Source: Neoarius graeffei | Lineage: Eukaryota > Chordata > Actinopteri > Siluriformes > Ariidae | Length of the DNA stretch: 64,000 bases | Direction: 5' to 3' | Assembly (NCBI RefSeq): GCF_027579695.1 | Contig: NC_083575.1 | Location: 33,206,382-33,270,381 of the forward strand | In this document: positions 1 to 10,200 of the stretch, in pieces | Numbering within the stretch: the stretch's first letter is position 1 | How the letters are laid out: each line of letters opens with the position of its first letter | The notes under the pieces: model-generated | What the model saw: only the letters and a program-made list of their open reading frames with translations | What the model was told of the DNA's origin: nothing | Database searches by the model: none | Made by a program: the position numbers and the translations under genes

Positions 1-236
1 AGTTGCATTCAGCTCTGTGTTTTAGTATAGCAGAAATGGTGATGAGACCAATAGACTTCCTGCTGTGATGTTACGGACATCAAGGTCATTCACTCAGACC
101 GCTACCTATATAAATAACTTTAATCATAAAAATTACAACATTAGATTTATTGTTAACACTTAAAACTATTCCTGTGCCATTCTTGAGGTCTCAAGGCATT
201 GATAAATGAAAGTGAGGCCATGGCTCTGTGTATATG
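1..236. other. Left flank, no gene seen
   Basis: AT-rich sequence before the first LTR-like repeat. I see no convincing coding potential and no RNA gene. It may belong to the upstream part of the retroviral LTR or to older flanking DNA; the similarity to the downstream LTR copy becomes clear only from about 237. Confidence 0.4.
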
Positions 237-690
237 CTTTAAGATTTATCTTCGCTTGCACATTCTGCTTTCTGCTAAATGAAGATTATGTTGACCAGTA
301 ATGTCTTCTTTTCATAAGATTTATGATCCTGACGGTGATTGTAATGGTACATAATATCTCTCATTTTTTCATACAGTAGTGTAGTGTAAACCAGTAATGT
401 AATGCTTCATCACCCATTTACTATTACCATTTATGAGGTGAGCTCATATCACTTAGCTTTGTAAATTAAATCATCATCCAATCACATAGCTAAGACACAC
501 TATTGAATGTGAATATATATACTCATGTTTGTCTTACAATAAACTGAGAAAAATCTCTGAGCAGCTCTGTGTCAGTGACTGACTGCTCCAGGATTGATCA
601 GTGAGGATATCTGTGAGGCAGAATCTCTTAGGTGGCAGAGGTCTACATTCCTAGATCATATTTTGTCAATTCAACCTGTTTGGTACAGAT
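237..690 (+). repeat. 5' LTR-like direct repeat of endogenous retrovirus
   Basis: This stretch matches 10,749-11,665 in the same orientation once two SINE insertions are removed from the downstream copy. Shared landmarks are the start around gatttatcttcgct, the phrase catacagtagtgtagtgta, a polyadenylation-type aataaactgagaaa, and the end near tcaattcaacctg. Direct repeats flanking gag-, protease- and RT-like remnants are best explained as LTRs. Exact ends and a primer-binding site could not be fixed, because a TA/TG microsatellite follows directly. Confidence 0.65.
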
Positions 691-712
691 ATATATGGTG
701 TGTGTGTGTGTG

Positions 713-793
<81 letters not shown>

Positions 794-851
794 GTGTGTG
801 TATAGTGTGTATCTTTTTATACACACTATACACACATATATGTGTATAAGA
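691..851. repeat. Compound (TG)n-(TA)n-(CA)n microsatellite
   Basis: A TG run is followed by more than 60 bases of alternating TA and then by CA/TG tracts that include two nearly self-complementary blocks around cacacacgtgtgtg and tacacactatacacacata. The apparent ORFs with long IYIY stretches on both strands are artefacts of this repeat. It lies just inside the 5' LTR-like repeat. Confidence 0.95.
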
Positions 852-859
852 CTTGAGAA

Positions 860-1216
860 TTGGATTCCGCAGGTGTCTTTGACCCTGTGATTAAGCCCAA
901 ATCTCTGACAGGTGAGCATAAATTATCAGTTGATGCCACAACGCAGACACCATTCCCAGGTGACTGGAAATTCAACCTTAATCCTGGCCAATGCTGCAAC
1001 TGTGGCAGAGTTGGTCACTGTAAACAAGAATACTGGAAAAAGACATGTGACATGAAAAAAGGTAACACTTGCTTTGAATATCGTAGTCTGCCCCATCTTG
1101 CTCCACAGATATCAAACTCAGACACACAGGTGCCCCCCAGTATCCCATTGCTTGGGGGTTTACACAGCAATGGGGCTGCCTGCAGGGTGATGCTAACCTC
1201 AATATGTTGTCCCTGA
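860..1216 (+). pseudogene. Endogenous retrovirus gag remnant (zinc knuckle)
   Basis: The reading frame contains a nucleocapsid-type zinc knuckle at about residues 45-58, reading CCNCGRVGHCKQEY. The spacing is C-x2-C-x4-H-x4, but the final cysteine is replaced by tyrosine, so metal binding would be impaired. The upstream gag domains (matrix, capsid) are not recognisable. A single knuckle followed closely by a protease is the arrangement of gamma- and epsilon-type retroviruses. It lies between the 5' LTR-like repeat and the protease remnant. Decayed, not functional. Confidence 0.6.
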
Positions 1217-1231
1217 GTCTTGCTACCGATT

Positions 1232-1495
1232 CCAACACATTCCTCAAAATTGATCTTTGTGTAGATGGCAATAATTATCCCATTATAGTGGACACAGGTG
1301 CCACTACTATCATCTTTTAGTGGGAAATCTTACAATGGCCCAGTGTCAGGGGTCACTTTTAACTCTGTGGGAATAAATGGGCTTCCTATTAGATGCCCTA
1401 AGACTTTTATGCCATTTGTGACCATGCCAGATAATCCTAACCTGCGTTTCATGCATCACTTTGTTGTCATTCCTAGCTGCCCTTTTAATCTATAA
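1232..1495 (+). pseudogene. Endogenous retrovirus protease remnant
   Basis: The translation across about 1,245-1,318 reads as a retropepsin core with the catalytic motif DTGATT preceded by a hydrophobic strand (IIV). A stop follows almost at once (tag at 1,318-1,320), and the frame changes to the piece at 1,298-1,495, which ends in the hydrophobic HHFVVIPSCPFNL region expected near a retropepsin C-terminus. Frameshift and stop make it non-functional. Retropepsins act as dimers to mature Gag-Pol. Position between the zinc knuckle and the RT remnant fits pro. Confidence 0.65.
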
Positions 1496-1739
1496 GGCTG
1501 TGATATTTTGACTAAACTCTATTGTTGTACTTCTTTTAAAGAAGGACATACTGTTTTTTGCACACCAGATAACCTATCTTTTGCTTCTGCTGTTTTCTCG
1601 GAGTCTGACCTGGGGGAAGACACAGGCACTGAAGTCTCTATTCCTCAGATTTTGAATCAGGTGCCTCAAACTCTCTGGGGATCACACTCCAATGAGGTTG
1701 GACATGTACAGGTACCCCATGCACTGTCAGTTTGAAAAC

Positions 1740-2220
1740 ATCTGTCCTTGTGTACTGTAAACAATATCCACTCTCTGCTGAAGAGGAGAAGGGCACTGAG
1801 CCTGTGATTTCATCACTATGATCACAACATACCCACTTTACTGTTACTGATCTTTACAGAGCATTTTTCTGTGTTCCTGTGAGTGTTGAGACTTAACCTA
1901 TATTTACCTTTACTTTTAAGCAGCAAAAATATACATGGACCCACCTACCTCAAGGGTTCATCGACTCCCCTACGGTCATCTCTATTGTTGTTCATGACTC
2001 ACTTAACTCTATGACCCTCACTGATGGCTCCACATTGCTCCAATATGTGGACGACATTCTGCTATCAGCTCAGGATGAGTCCAAGTCTGAACAAGGCTCC
2101 CCAGCTCTTCTCATGCACCTGGCTAGGTGTGGATTTAAAGGTGACTTGACTGAGGCCAGTGGGAACCACTTAGCAGACCAAGTTGCAAAGCAGACAGCCA
2201 AAGAGGGCAAACCTTGCTGA
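1740..2220 (+). pseudogene. Endogenous retrovirus RT / RNase H remnant with internal deletion
   Basis: Several RT blocks can be read in shifting frames. There is an N-terminal KQYPLSAEEE segment near 1,760, an LPQGFIDSPTV segment near 1,945, and the catalytic YVDD block (LLQYVDDILLSA) at about 2,034-2,072. Right after CGFK the frame jumps to TEASGNHLADQVAKQTA, which is the C-terminal RNase H signature. The RT thumb/connection and most of RNase H are therefore missing, so this is an internal deletion as well as point decay. YVDD with this flanking sequence is typical of gamma/epsilon-type retroviruses rather than Gypsy elements. Confidence 0.7.
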
Positions 2221-2329
2221 AATGTTTCTGAATTACGCAATTATTCAATGTTTTCTCATTTTTGTTTTTCTCATGACAGACTAGACATAGCTTTTCTATA
2301 GACACAGGCTACTGAGACCAACTTGACCT

Positions 2330-2510
2330 GCTACCATCCATCCTTTGCAAAATTAGAATAACTCCTAATTCAAGATCCAAATTGTCTCCTTTTGAGGTAA
2401 TTACGAGCTCACCATTTTCAACTCCTTGGACCAAAAATAACCATGGTGTTTCATTTGCAGGTGATCTGGACATGATTGTTGGCAATTACTTGAGCTTTGA
2501 GTGAAAACTT
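2330..2510 (+). pseudogene. Endogenous retrovirus integrase C-terminal remnant
   Basis: A short readable block around KLSPFEVITSSPF (about 2,375-2,425) resembles the segment after the catalytic core of gammaretroviral integrases. It is followed by GDLDMIVGNYL just before the Harbinger insertion at 2,511. The catalytic residues themselves are not present. Attribution rests on position after RNase H and on this short motif, so it is tentative. Confidence 0.45.
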
Positions 2511-2800
2511 GGGGCCATATTCACAAAGAATCTTAAGACTAAAAGTAGCTCCTAACAGGCAAATTTAGGAGAAACTCTTAAAAATAATGGGTGTGTCAGT
2601 TGTAACTTTAGGACTCTTAATTTTTAAAAATAAGAGAGTTATTCACAAAACATTTTAGGCCTAAAAGTAGCACTTAAGTCTGGGAGAGCTTAGAAACACC
2701 CCAGAGGACTCCTAACTCACTAAGACCTACAGTATTCACAAAAGTATTCACAAAAAGTCCTAAAATGGCTATGGTCATTCCATGATGCAATGTTTTAGAG

Positions 2801-3727
2801 ATGTTAGATGATAGAGAATTATTAAAAAGATACCGAATGGATCGTGAAGGGATAGAAGTTGTAGTTGAGTTGCTGAGGGGCGCAATAATGTCCCCAACCA
2901 ACTGAAACAACCTGATAATGCCGGAGTTGAAGTGTTTGTCAACACTCCGATATTTGGCTATGGAGAAAATGCAGCTCTGCAACGCGGACAATTTAGGACC
3001 ATCACAGCCATCAGTAAGCCGTTCCATCAATCAAACCATTAACGCACTCTGTAGATCCCATATAATCCATCAGTTTATCTGGTTCCCTTTAGATCATCGC
3101 CATCAACAAAGGATCAAAGGCAACTTTATGGAGATTGCAGGTATGCCCAGTGTGATCGGTGCCACTGATGGGATGCATATTGTCAATCACAAAAAAATTC
3201 CATTCAATAAATACACATTGTCTTTGACTCACGTTACACCATACTGGGCATTGTTGCGAAATGGCCCAGATCAACACACGATTCAAGAATATTGATGGAG
3301 AGTGGTTTGAGGCAGCTTTTCAAGGGGCACCATGTACCAGCTGGATGTCATTTGCTGGGGGACAGTGGATATCCATGCAAAAGATGGCTACTGACTCCTT
3401 ACCTCGATCCACAGCCGGGACCACAGTTAAGTTATAACAGGTAAGATTGTCATGACTGTACAGTATTAAGGCTATTTACAATTTCATATCATGACTTAAA
3501 GACTGCACAGACATTTAACAATGTTTACTGTTTTCTTGGTGTATGATAGAGCACACAAGAGGACACGCAGTGTTGTGGAGAGAGGAATAGGCCAAACGAA
3601 ATGCAGATTTCATGTACTACACAGTGAAATAAGACAGCCCAGAGAGAGCCAGCAGAGTTATGACTGTGTGTGGTATTCTTCACAACCTCTGCCAGCAAAG
3701 GAATATCCCACAGCTGGAGGATAATGA
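2801..3727 (+). pseudogene. HARBI1-like transposase pseudogene
   Basis: DDE nuclease of the PIF/Harbinger superfamily, nuclear, cutting at the element ends together with a Myb-like partner. Readable blocks in order: an N-terminal LLKRYRMDREGI segment near 2,820; a helix-turn-helix-like block GPSQPSVSRSINQT near 3,010; IAGMPSVIGATDGMH with the first Asp near 3,160; GDSGYPCKRWLLTPYL with the second Asp near 3,360-3,405; and RAHKRTRSVVERGIGQ with the Glu near 3,550-3,595. An intron fits between about 3,441 (gtaag) and 3,549 (tgatag), giving an in-frame YN-RAHKR join. An early TGA at about 2,902 and an indel near 3,290-3,350 break it. All three catalytic residues survive. Confidence 0.75.
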
Positions 3728-3888
3728 TGATGACAATAACGACAACAATGATGATGGCAATGAAAATGTGATAAACTTGGATGAAGTGAAACAAAGTGGA
3801 CTGGCACACAGGGATCACTTTGTGAATACACACTGGTAAGAAAAAAATAAAACAGTAAAACATTTCATCTTGGGTCATTTATTGGGTG

Positions 3889-5180
3889 TCATTTTTCATT
3901 TTGTCTATTAGCAACGTGTAATATTTGCTCTTTAATTTCAAGAGCCTCTCTTTTTTCCTTCAAAACCTTCTTTTGCCTTCTATGCACACATATTTCCATC
4001 TTCATTTTTTTTTTCATTAGGGGTGAGAAACTGGCACCTGCAGCAGGAAGGACAGGGGTGGCAAGAGGAGACAGAGCCCACTGGAGGGAGACACTGCAGC
4101 TGGAAGAGGAAGAGTGCATGGAGGAGATGGAATAGGACGTGTGAGAGGAGGTGGTCATGGGAGAGGAAGAGGAGGACGTGGGAAAGGAAGAGGAGGATCT
4201 TCTGGGTGTTGATCCTCCTGTGCCCTAGGGAGGAGATATTATTAGGATGTCTTTGTGAGCACATTTTTGGGAGCTGGGTGTTTACTCTTTCATTGAATAT
4301 CACCATGCATACATTTCAGTGTCTGATTATTGCACAATACTTACGCCTCTATCTGTAACAATAACTGCATTGCTGGGTCAGCAGCACCCTCAATACCAGT
4401 GATGCTTGTATCTGACCCCAGCACGCTGTACACCACTGATGTAACTGGGGACAGAGGCTTTGGTGCTGAGCCTTCTCCTAAAATATGCATAGAATATTTC
4501 AATGACATGCAAAGCAGGCTACCTCACATAAACATCTTCATATCACTATAGCACTTTGGATAAAAGAGTCTACCAAGAACCTAAACATAAATATTATGTT
4601 GCATTTATCTTTTGTAAATTGCATGGTAGGCTAAATAAGCAATGTTAATTCCTACCTGTTTTACTGATGGCTCATTTGTAGGCTGCAATCTCAGTCCTCG
4701 AATGAGATTGCAGTGAATACCATCTCTTTTCACAGTCATCTGCTGTGCAGGAGACTCCAGGGAACACAGCATTCATATTGAACGAGACACTTTCTCATGC
4801 ATCCCTCTTAGTTTTGCTTGTTACCCCAGAGCCAATTTTTTTTTTATTATTGTTTTGCATTCAAGCAGCAACTGGGCCAGGAGCAGCAACTGATCCTGGG
4901 ACCAACTGGGCTTTCGTTTCCATCTAGGCGTTTCGTCCATTCTGGAAAAAAAATTGGGTTAGGTGCATGCTGACATTCCAAGTATGCAACATTTTGTCCT
5001 ATTGAATAAGTGGCCTACATGAACAACTAACAAGGCAAAAGATGCTTTTATTCCCTTGACAATTTATGCACCGCAATCATTTTTATTTGTCAAAAGCATC
5101 ATTTTTGGGTTTGCACTTAATTCTCTTCATACATGTATTTCTCTATCCATTATCTTTTCATAGGCTTTCTCATCCAGCTT
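3889..5180 (-). pseudogene. Myb/SANT-like second Harbinger gene, remnant
   Basis: The minus-strand frame ending at 3,889 has a Lys/Glu-rich C-terminal coiled coil (KKVLKEKREALEIKEQILHV) preceded by a low-complexity Ser-rich stretch. This is the tail seen in Myb/SANT-like proteins encoded by Harbinger elements, which bring the transposase to the nucleus and the termini. An upstream block near 5,100-5,175 (KAYEKIMDREIHV, reading towards lower coordinates) may be part of the Myb domain. It converges on the transposase gene with about 160 bases between the two 3' ends. Broken in several places; the N-terminus is not defined. Confidence 0.45.
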
Positions 5181-6012
5181 TAAAGACTATTTCCTTATTT
5201 TCACTTGATGCATTACGTATGACTTTCCACTGAGCCGCCCTGTCACTCAACAACCAATCACTGTTGTCATTGTGTCTAAGCTCGTGCATGTGAATTGACA
5301 TCATCCATAGCAACAAAGAGTTACTCTTAGGCCCTGTCCACACGGCAACGGATTCAGGTGACTCTGATACAATTGCTTATCGTTTAGGCCTGGTGTCCAC
5401 ACGGCACCGGCGTTTTGGGTGCCCAAAACGCAATCTTTTTGAGAACGGGTTCCAGAGTGGAAAGATCTGGCAACATTGCCATTGTGAAGTCGTCTGGATG
5501 AGTAGAACGGATTTGTTTATGATGACGTCACAACCACATGACTGTGAGTGCTTCATGCCGGGTAGAAGTGTAACGAATATCACCAGGAAAAAGCCTTACA
5601 GAGCACTAGTGAGAGTGAAACACGAGCTTGGATATTATTATTATTATTATTATGTTCAGCGTTAGTTCACAGTAGTAATGCAAGAAGCAGAATAGTGACA
5701 GTAATAGTGAAGCAAAAACATGCAATTGTACAAATACTGCAGCTCTACAGCAAAATATTCATTTATGAAATGGTCTGATTCTTAACACCAGTAGTGCCAA
5801 TGATCTTCTCATTGCGATGCGAGTTGTCAACAAATCCTATAACTTGGTTCATGAAATGCGCTTACAAAATATTTTCACTGTGAATATTTATTGTGTAATG
5901 GTGCAATCCCACCAGCAAAAATAGGGGAAAAAAGGAGCGATCTCATCTCTTCAGATGTTGATTTAAGTCCGACAATACATTCCTCAAAAAGGGCGTAGAG
6001 GAGCAAATTAAT

Positions 6013-6385
6013 CCAATTTATTCCGGACCATTAAAGACGCCGCCTTCCGCGTAGAATCATGCGTCATCCTCGCCGCCATATTGGAGAGGTCAAAGCGGAG
6101 AATAAAGATTAGCTGCGTTTAACTGTACCAACAGGTTTACCGTCCAAACGAGATCATATGGGATTACCTTTCACAGGTGAGAAACAACAAATTAATCCAT
6201 CAACGTGTATCATTCAATTTATTCCGGACCATTGAAGACGCCGCCTTCCGCGTAGAATCATACGTCATCCTCGTCGCCATATTGGAGAGGTCAAAGCGGA
6301 GAATAAAGATTAGCTGCGTTTAACTGTACCAACAGGTTTTCTGTCCAAACGAGATCACATGGGATTACCTTTCACAGGTGAGACT
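6013..6385. repeat. Tandem duplication, about 201-bp period
   Basis: Two copies (about 6,013-6,184 and 6,214-6,385) share long runs such as ttccggaccatt, gacgccgccttccgcgtagaa, gccatattggagaggtcaaa and attacctttcacaggtgag, with a few substitutions. The unit is richer in CpG than its surroundings and includes a CCGCCATATTGG block and a CACAG/GTGAG junction resembling a splice site. It lies inside the nested DNA element; no ORF covers it. Confidence 0.8.
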
Positions 6386-6605
6386 GGAAAAATACTTTTC
6401 ATTGTATTTGGTCATTATAATGTAATTTTACAAACAGATTTTCCTGACTTCGTGGCTAATATGAAGTCTCGCACATAATAGTTTATGCGCATGCGTCGTT
6501 ACTACTTCTGTTGTTCTGGTGTCTCCGAAGGGACCGTCTTACAGCGCCCCTAGAGGTGTGGCATGTGTATTGCATCGTTTTCAGCAAGCGTTGCGTTGCC
6601 ATATG

Positions 6606-9600
6606 TCTCGTCTTCTTCCGCTTATCCAGGACCGGGTCGCGGAGGCAGCAGTCTAAGCATGGAAGCCCAAACTTCCCTTTCCCCAGACACCTCGGCCAGC
6701 TCCTCGGGAAGAACACCGAGGCGTTCCCAGGCCAGCCGAGAGACATAGTCCCTCCAGCGTGTCCTGGGTCTTCCCCGGGGCCTCCTCCCGGGGGGACATG
6801 CCTGGAACACCTCCCCAGGGAGGCGTCCAGGAGGCATCCGAAAAAGATGCCCGAGCCACCTCAGCTGGTTCCTCTCGATGTGGAGGAGCAGCGGCTCTAC
6901 TCCGAGCTCCTCCCGAGTGACTGTGCTTCTCACCCTATCTCTAAGGGAGCGCCCAGCCACCCTGCGAAGGAAACTCATTTCAGCCGCTTGTATCCGCGAT
7001 CTTGTTCTTTCTGTCATTACCCAAAGCTCATGACCATAGGTGAGAGTCGGAACGTAGATCGACCGGTAAATTGAGAGCTTCGCCTTTTGGCTCAGCTCCT
7101 TCTTCACCACGACGGACCGGTAAAGCGACCGCATCACTGCGGAGGCTGCACCGATCCGCCTGTCGATCTCACGCTCCATCCTTCCCTCACTCGTGAACAA
7201 GATCCCGAGATACTTAAACTCCTCCACTTGAGGCAGGACTTCTCCACCAACCTGGAGAGGGCAAGCCACCCTTTTCCGGTCGAGAACCATGGCCTCGGAC
7301 TTGGAGGTGCTGATTCTCATCCCAGCCGCTTCACACTCGACTGCAAACCGCCCCAGTGCATGCTGAAGGTCCTGGTTTGAAGAAGCCAACAGGACAACAT
7401 CATCCGCAAAAAGCAGAGATGAAATCCTGTGGTTCCCAAACAGGATTCCTTCCGGCCCCTGGCTGCGCCTAGAAATTCTGTCCATAAAAATTATGAACAG
7501 AACCGGTGACAAAGGGCAGCCCTGACGGAGTCCAACATGCACTGGGAACAGGTCTGACTTACTGCCGGCAATGCGAACCAGACTCCTGCTCCGTTCGTAC
7601 AGGGACCGGACAGCCCTTAGCAAAGAGCCCCGAACCCCATACTCCCGAAGCACCCCCCACAGAATACCACGGGGGACACGGTCGAATGCCTTCTCCAGAT
7701 CCACAAAGCACATGTGGACTGGTTGGGCAAACTCCCATGAACCCTCGAGCACCCTATGAAGGGTATAGAGCTGGTCCAGTGTTCCGCGACCAGGACGAAA
7801 ACCGCATTGTTCCTCCTGGATCCGAGGTTCGACTATCGGTCGAATTCTCCTCTCCAGTACCCTGGAGTAAACTTTCCCTGGGAGGCTGAGAAGTGTGATT
7901 CCCCTATAATTGGAGCACACTCTCCGGTCCCCTTTCTTAAAAAGAGGGACCACCACCCCAGTCTGCCACTCCAGAGGCACTGTCCCCGACCGCCACGCGA
8001 TGTTGCAGAGGCGTGTCAACCAAGACAGCCCCACAACATCCAGAGACTTGAGATACTCAGGGCGGATCTCATCCACCCCCGGTGCCTTGCCACCGAGGAG
8101 CTTGCAAACCACCTCAGTGACTTCGGCTTGGGTAATGGACGAGTCCACCTCTGAGTCATCAGCCTCAGTCTCCTCAGTGGAAGACATGGCGGTGGGATTG
8201 AGGAGATCCTCAAAGTATTCCTTCCACCGCCCGACAATGTCCCCAGTCGAGGTCAACAGCTCCCCACCCGCACTGTAAACAGTGTTGGCAGAGTACTGCT
8301 TCCCCCTCCTGAGGCGCCGGACGGTTTGCCAGAATTTCTTCGAGGCCGACCGATAGTCCTTCTCCATGGCCTCCCCGAACTCCTCCCAGTTCCGAGTTTT
8401 TGCCTCCGCAACTGCCCGAGCTGCAGCACGCCTGGCCTGCCGATACCCGTCGGCTGCCTCAGGAGTCCCGGAGGTCAACATGGCCCGATAGGACTCCTTC
8501 TTCAGCTTGACGGCATCCCTTACTTCCGGTGTCCACCACCGGGTTCGGGGATTGCCGCCACGACAGGCACCGGAGACCTTGCGGCCACAGCTCCGAACAG
8601 CTGCGTCCACAATGGAGGTAGAGAACATGGTCCACTCAGACTCAATGTCCCCCGCCTCCCTCGGAAGCTGGGAAAAGCTCTCCCGGAGGTGGGAGTTAAA
8701 GACCTCCCCAACAGAGTGCTCGGCCAGACGTTCCCAGCAGACCCTCACCATACGTTTGGGCCTGCCAGGTCTGTCCAGCTTCCTCCTCCGCCAGCGGATC
8801 CAACTCACCACCAGGTGGTGATCAGTTGACAACTCAGCCCCTCTCTTCACCCGAGTGTCCAAGACATAGGGTCGGAGATCAGATGACACGACTACAAAGT
8901 CGATCATCGACCTCCGACCTAAGGTGTCCTGGTGCCACGTGCACTTATGGACACCCCTATGCTCGAACATGGTGTTCGTTATGGACAAACTGTGACTAGC
9001 ACAGAAGTCCAATAACAAAACACCACTCGGGTTCAGATCGGGGAGGCCGTTCCTCCCAACCACGCCCCTCCAGGTGTCACTGTCATCGCCCACGTGAGCA
9101 TTGAAGTCCCCCAGTAGCACAATGGAGTCCCCAGTCTGAGCACCCCTCAGTACCTCTCCCAGGGACTCCAAGAAGGCCGGATACTCTATACTGCTATTTG
9201 GCCCGTAGGCACAAACAACAGCAAGAGCCCTCTCCCCAATCCGAAGGCGCAGAGAGGCGACCCTCTCGTTCACTGGGGTAAACTCCAACACATGGCGGCT
9301 GAGCTGGGGAGCTATAAGGAAGCCCACACCAGCCCGCCGCCGCTCACCATGGGCGACTCCAGAGAAGTGGAAAGTCCAGCCCCTCTCGAGGAGCTGGGTT
9401 CCAGAGCCCAAGCTGTGCGTGGAGGTGAGCCCGACTATCTCTAGCCGGTACCTCTCAACCTCCCGCACAAGCTCAGGCTCCTTCCCCCCCAGCGAAGTGA
9501 CATTCCATGTCCCAACAGCCAGCCGCTGTGTCCGGGGGTCAGGTCGTCGAGGCCCCTGCCTTCGACTGCCACCCAATCCACACTGCACCAAACCCCTACT

Positions 9601-9966
9601 GCTACCTCTGTGGGTGGTGAACCCACAGGAGGTCGGGCCCACGTCGCCTCTTCGGGCTGAGCCCGGCCGGGCCCCATGGGCAAAGGCCCGACCACCAAGC
9701 GCTCGCATACGAGCCCCAACCCCGGGCCTGGCTCCAGGGTGGGGCCCCGGCTGCGTCCTACCGGGCGACGTCACGGTCCTGGATTTTTTCTCCATAGGGG
9801 TTTTTTGGTGAACTGCTCTTGGTCTGGCCTGTCACCTAGGACCTGTCTGCCTTGGGAAACCCTAACAGGGGCATAATGCCCCCGACAACATAGCTCCTAG
9901 GATCATTCAAGCACACAAACCCCTCCACCACAATAAGGTGGCAGTTCTAGGAGGGGCAGTATTGGA
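6606..9966 (-). mobile_element. Rex3 non-LTR retrotransposon (RTE-type), near full length
   Basis: An 8-bp duplication gccatatg flanks the element at 6,598-6,605 and 9,967-9,974. The sequence contains cggtgacaaagggcagccct at 7,503 and accaccaccccagtctgcca near 7,950. As I recall them, these are the published Rex3 PCR primer sites (second one as reverse complement), so the family call is strong. Read on the minus strand, the 3' end is the short tail after the stop codon (aagcggaagaagacgag), where a longer simple repeat is usual. The 5' end at about 9,966 keeps roughly 170 bases upstream of the ORF, so this is not the heavily 5'-truncated form most LINE copies take. Confidence 0.9.
6622..9795 (-). 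CDS. Rex3 endonuclease-reverse transcriptase polyprotein, open over 1,057 aa
   Basis: Single ORF that would nick target DNA and prime reverse transcription of its own RNA. Apurinic-type endonuclease: TWNVTSL at residues 96-102, AYGPN near 190, GDFNAHVG near 228, [10 protein letters not shown] near 300, STDHHLVV near 322. [17 protein letters not shown], then [22 protein letters not shown] and the catalytic FADD at 796-799. A C-terminal block holds RSQLRW-type residues ([16 protein letters not shown]). The site where many APE enzymes have Glu reads GLTSTHS, which I recall as usual for Rex3. The start at 9,795 is the first in-frame Met; the Pro/Arg-rich N-terminus before residue 90 is unlike known domains, so a later start is possible. 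No stop or frameshift is visible, and a taa stop ends it at 6,622-6,624. Confidence 0.9.
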   Translation of the reverse strand: MEKKSRTVTSPGRTQPGPHPGARPGVGARMRALGGRAFAHGARPGSARRGDVGPTSCGFTTHRGSSRGLVQCGLGGSRRQGPRRPDPRTQRLAVGTWNVTSLGGKEPELVREVERYRLEIVGLTSTHSLGSGTQLLERGWTFHFSGVAHGERRRAGVGFLIAPQLSRHVLEFTPVNERVASLRLRIGERALAVVCAYGPNSSIEYPAFLESLGEVLRGAQTGDSIVLLGDFNAHVGDDSDTWRGVVGRNGLPDLNPSGVLLLDFCASHSLSITNTMFEHRGVHKCTWHQDTLGRRSMIDFVVVSSDLRPYVLDTRVKRGAELSTDHHLVVSWIRWRRRKLDRPGRPKRMVRVCWERLAEHSVGEVFNSHLRESFSQLPREAGDIESEWTMFSTSIVDAAVRSCGRKVSGACRGGNPRTRWWTPEVRDAVKLKKESYRAMLTSGTPEAADGYRQARRAAARAVAEAKTRNWEEFGEAMEKDYRSASKKFWQTVRRLRRGKQYSANTVYSAGGELLTSTGDIVGRWKEYFEDLLNPTAMSSTEETEADDSEVDSSITQAEVTEVVCKLLGGKAPGVDEIRPEYLKSLDVVGLSWLTRLCNIAWRSGTVPLEWQTGVVVPLFKKGDRRVCSNYRGITLLSLPGKVYSRVLERRIRPIVEPRIQEEQCGFRPGRGTLDQLYTLHRVLEGSWEFAQPVHMCFVDLEKAFDRVPRGILWGVLREYGVRGSLLRAVRSLYERSRSLVRIAGSKSDLFPVHVGLRQGCPLSPVLFIIFMDRISRRSQGPEGILFGNHRISSLLFADDVVLLASSNQDLQHALGRFAVECEAAGMRISTSKSEAMVLDRKRVACPLQVGGEVLPQVEEFKYLGILFTSEGRMEREIDRRIGAASAVMRSLYRSVVVKKELSQKAKLSIYRSIYVPTLTYGHELWVMTERTRSRIQAAEMSFLRRVAGRSLRDRVRSTVTREELGVEPLLLHIERNQLRWLGHLFRMPPGRLPGEVFQACPPGRRPRGRPRTRWRDYVSRLAWERLGVLPEELAEVSGEREVWASMLRLLPPRPGPG

Positions 9967-10200
9967 GCCATATGGACCTGATATTTTACTGATTGTTGCC
10001 CATTTGGACGCGATATATTTTTAAATAACATCTCGTTGCCGTTGTCGTGTGGATGTAGTTTAAGAGTTCAGTTTTCTTAACTAAAAGTAGATCTCAGTGG
10101 CTTTGTGAATTACTTTTAAGAAACAACTCCTACATAAAAACCTTTAGTGTGATTTAGGAGTACTCCTAATGTTAAGATAAAATTTTGTGAATACGGCCCC

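Larger units (their letters stand above)
5330..10059. mobile_element. Non-autonomous DNA element nested in Harbinger copy 1
   Basis: The left end ggccctgtccacacggcaacg resembles the reverse complement of the right end (cgttgccgttgtcgtgtggatgtagt) over the tccacacg-caacg core. The bases tta flank both ends (5,327-5,329 and 10,060-10,062), compatible with a 3-bp Harbinger-type duplication. Once the Rex3 insert (6,606-9,966) is removed the element is about 1.4 kb and has no transposase gene. A second near-copy of the terminus occurs at 5,389-5,410, so the left end may itself be composite. Confidence 0.55.
2511..10200 (+). mobile_element. PIF/Harbinger DNA transposon (copy 1), inserted in the ERV
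   Basis: Terminal inverted repeats are visible: the left end ggggccatattcacaaa matches the reverse complement of the right end tttgtgaatacggcccc. It carries a HARBI1-type transposase on + and a Myb/SANT-like coiled-coil remnant on -, the two-gene set of this superfamily, transcribed towards each other. The three bases outside the ends (ctt on the left, tga on the right) do not form the expected 3-bp duplication, so one flank has mutated or the ends are slightly misplaced. It is itself interrupted by the element at 5,330-10,059. Confidence 0.75.

Noticed and set aside
594..919. Two overlapping small proteins with long IYIYIY stretches, one on each strand
   Set aside because: They translate a TA/CA microsatellite and have no other content. 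The same applies to the similar frames at 15,268-15,514.
2801..3727. Host HARBI1 gene
   Set aside because: It has stops and frameshifts, lies between Harbinger termini and sits next to the Myb-like partner inside the element.
4023..4358. Arg/Trp-rich plus-strand ORF (WKRKSAWRRWNRTCERRWSWERKRR)
   Set aside because: It lies antisense to the Ser-rich and coiled-coil part of the Harbinger Myb-like gene; a purine-rich shadow.
5377..5665. ORFs on both strands at the left end of the nested DNA element
   Set aside because: They read through terminal inverted-repeat sequence (gtccacacggca...) and an ATT microsatellite, and lack any domain.
6622..9795. Host gene encoding an endonuclease/RT-like protein (craniofacial development protein 2-like annotation)
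   Set aside because: The ORF lies within clear Rex3 ends with a target duplication. Database entries with that name are often mis-annotated RTE elements.
6511..9876. Many plus-strand ORFs of 60-187 aa across the Rex3 region
   Set aside because: They are antisense shadows of the GC-rich 1,057-aa minus-strand frame and show no domain of their own.
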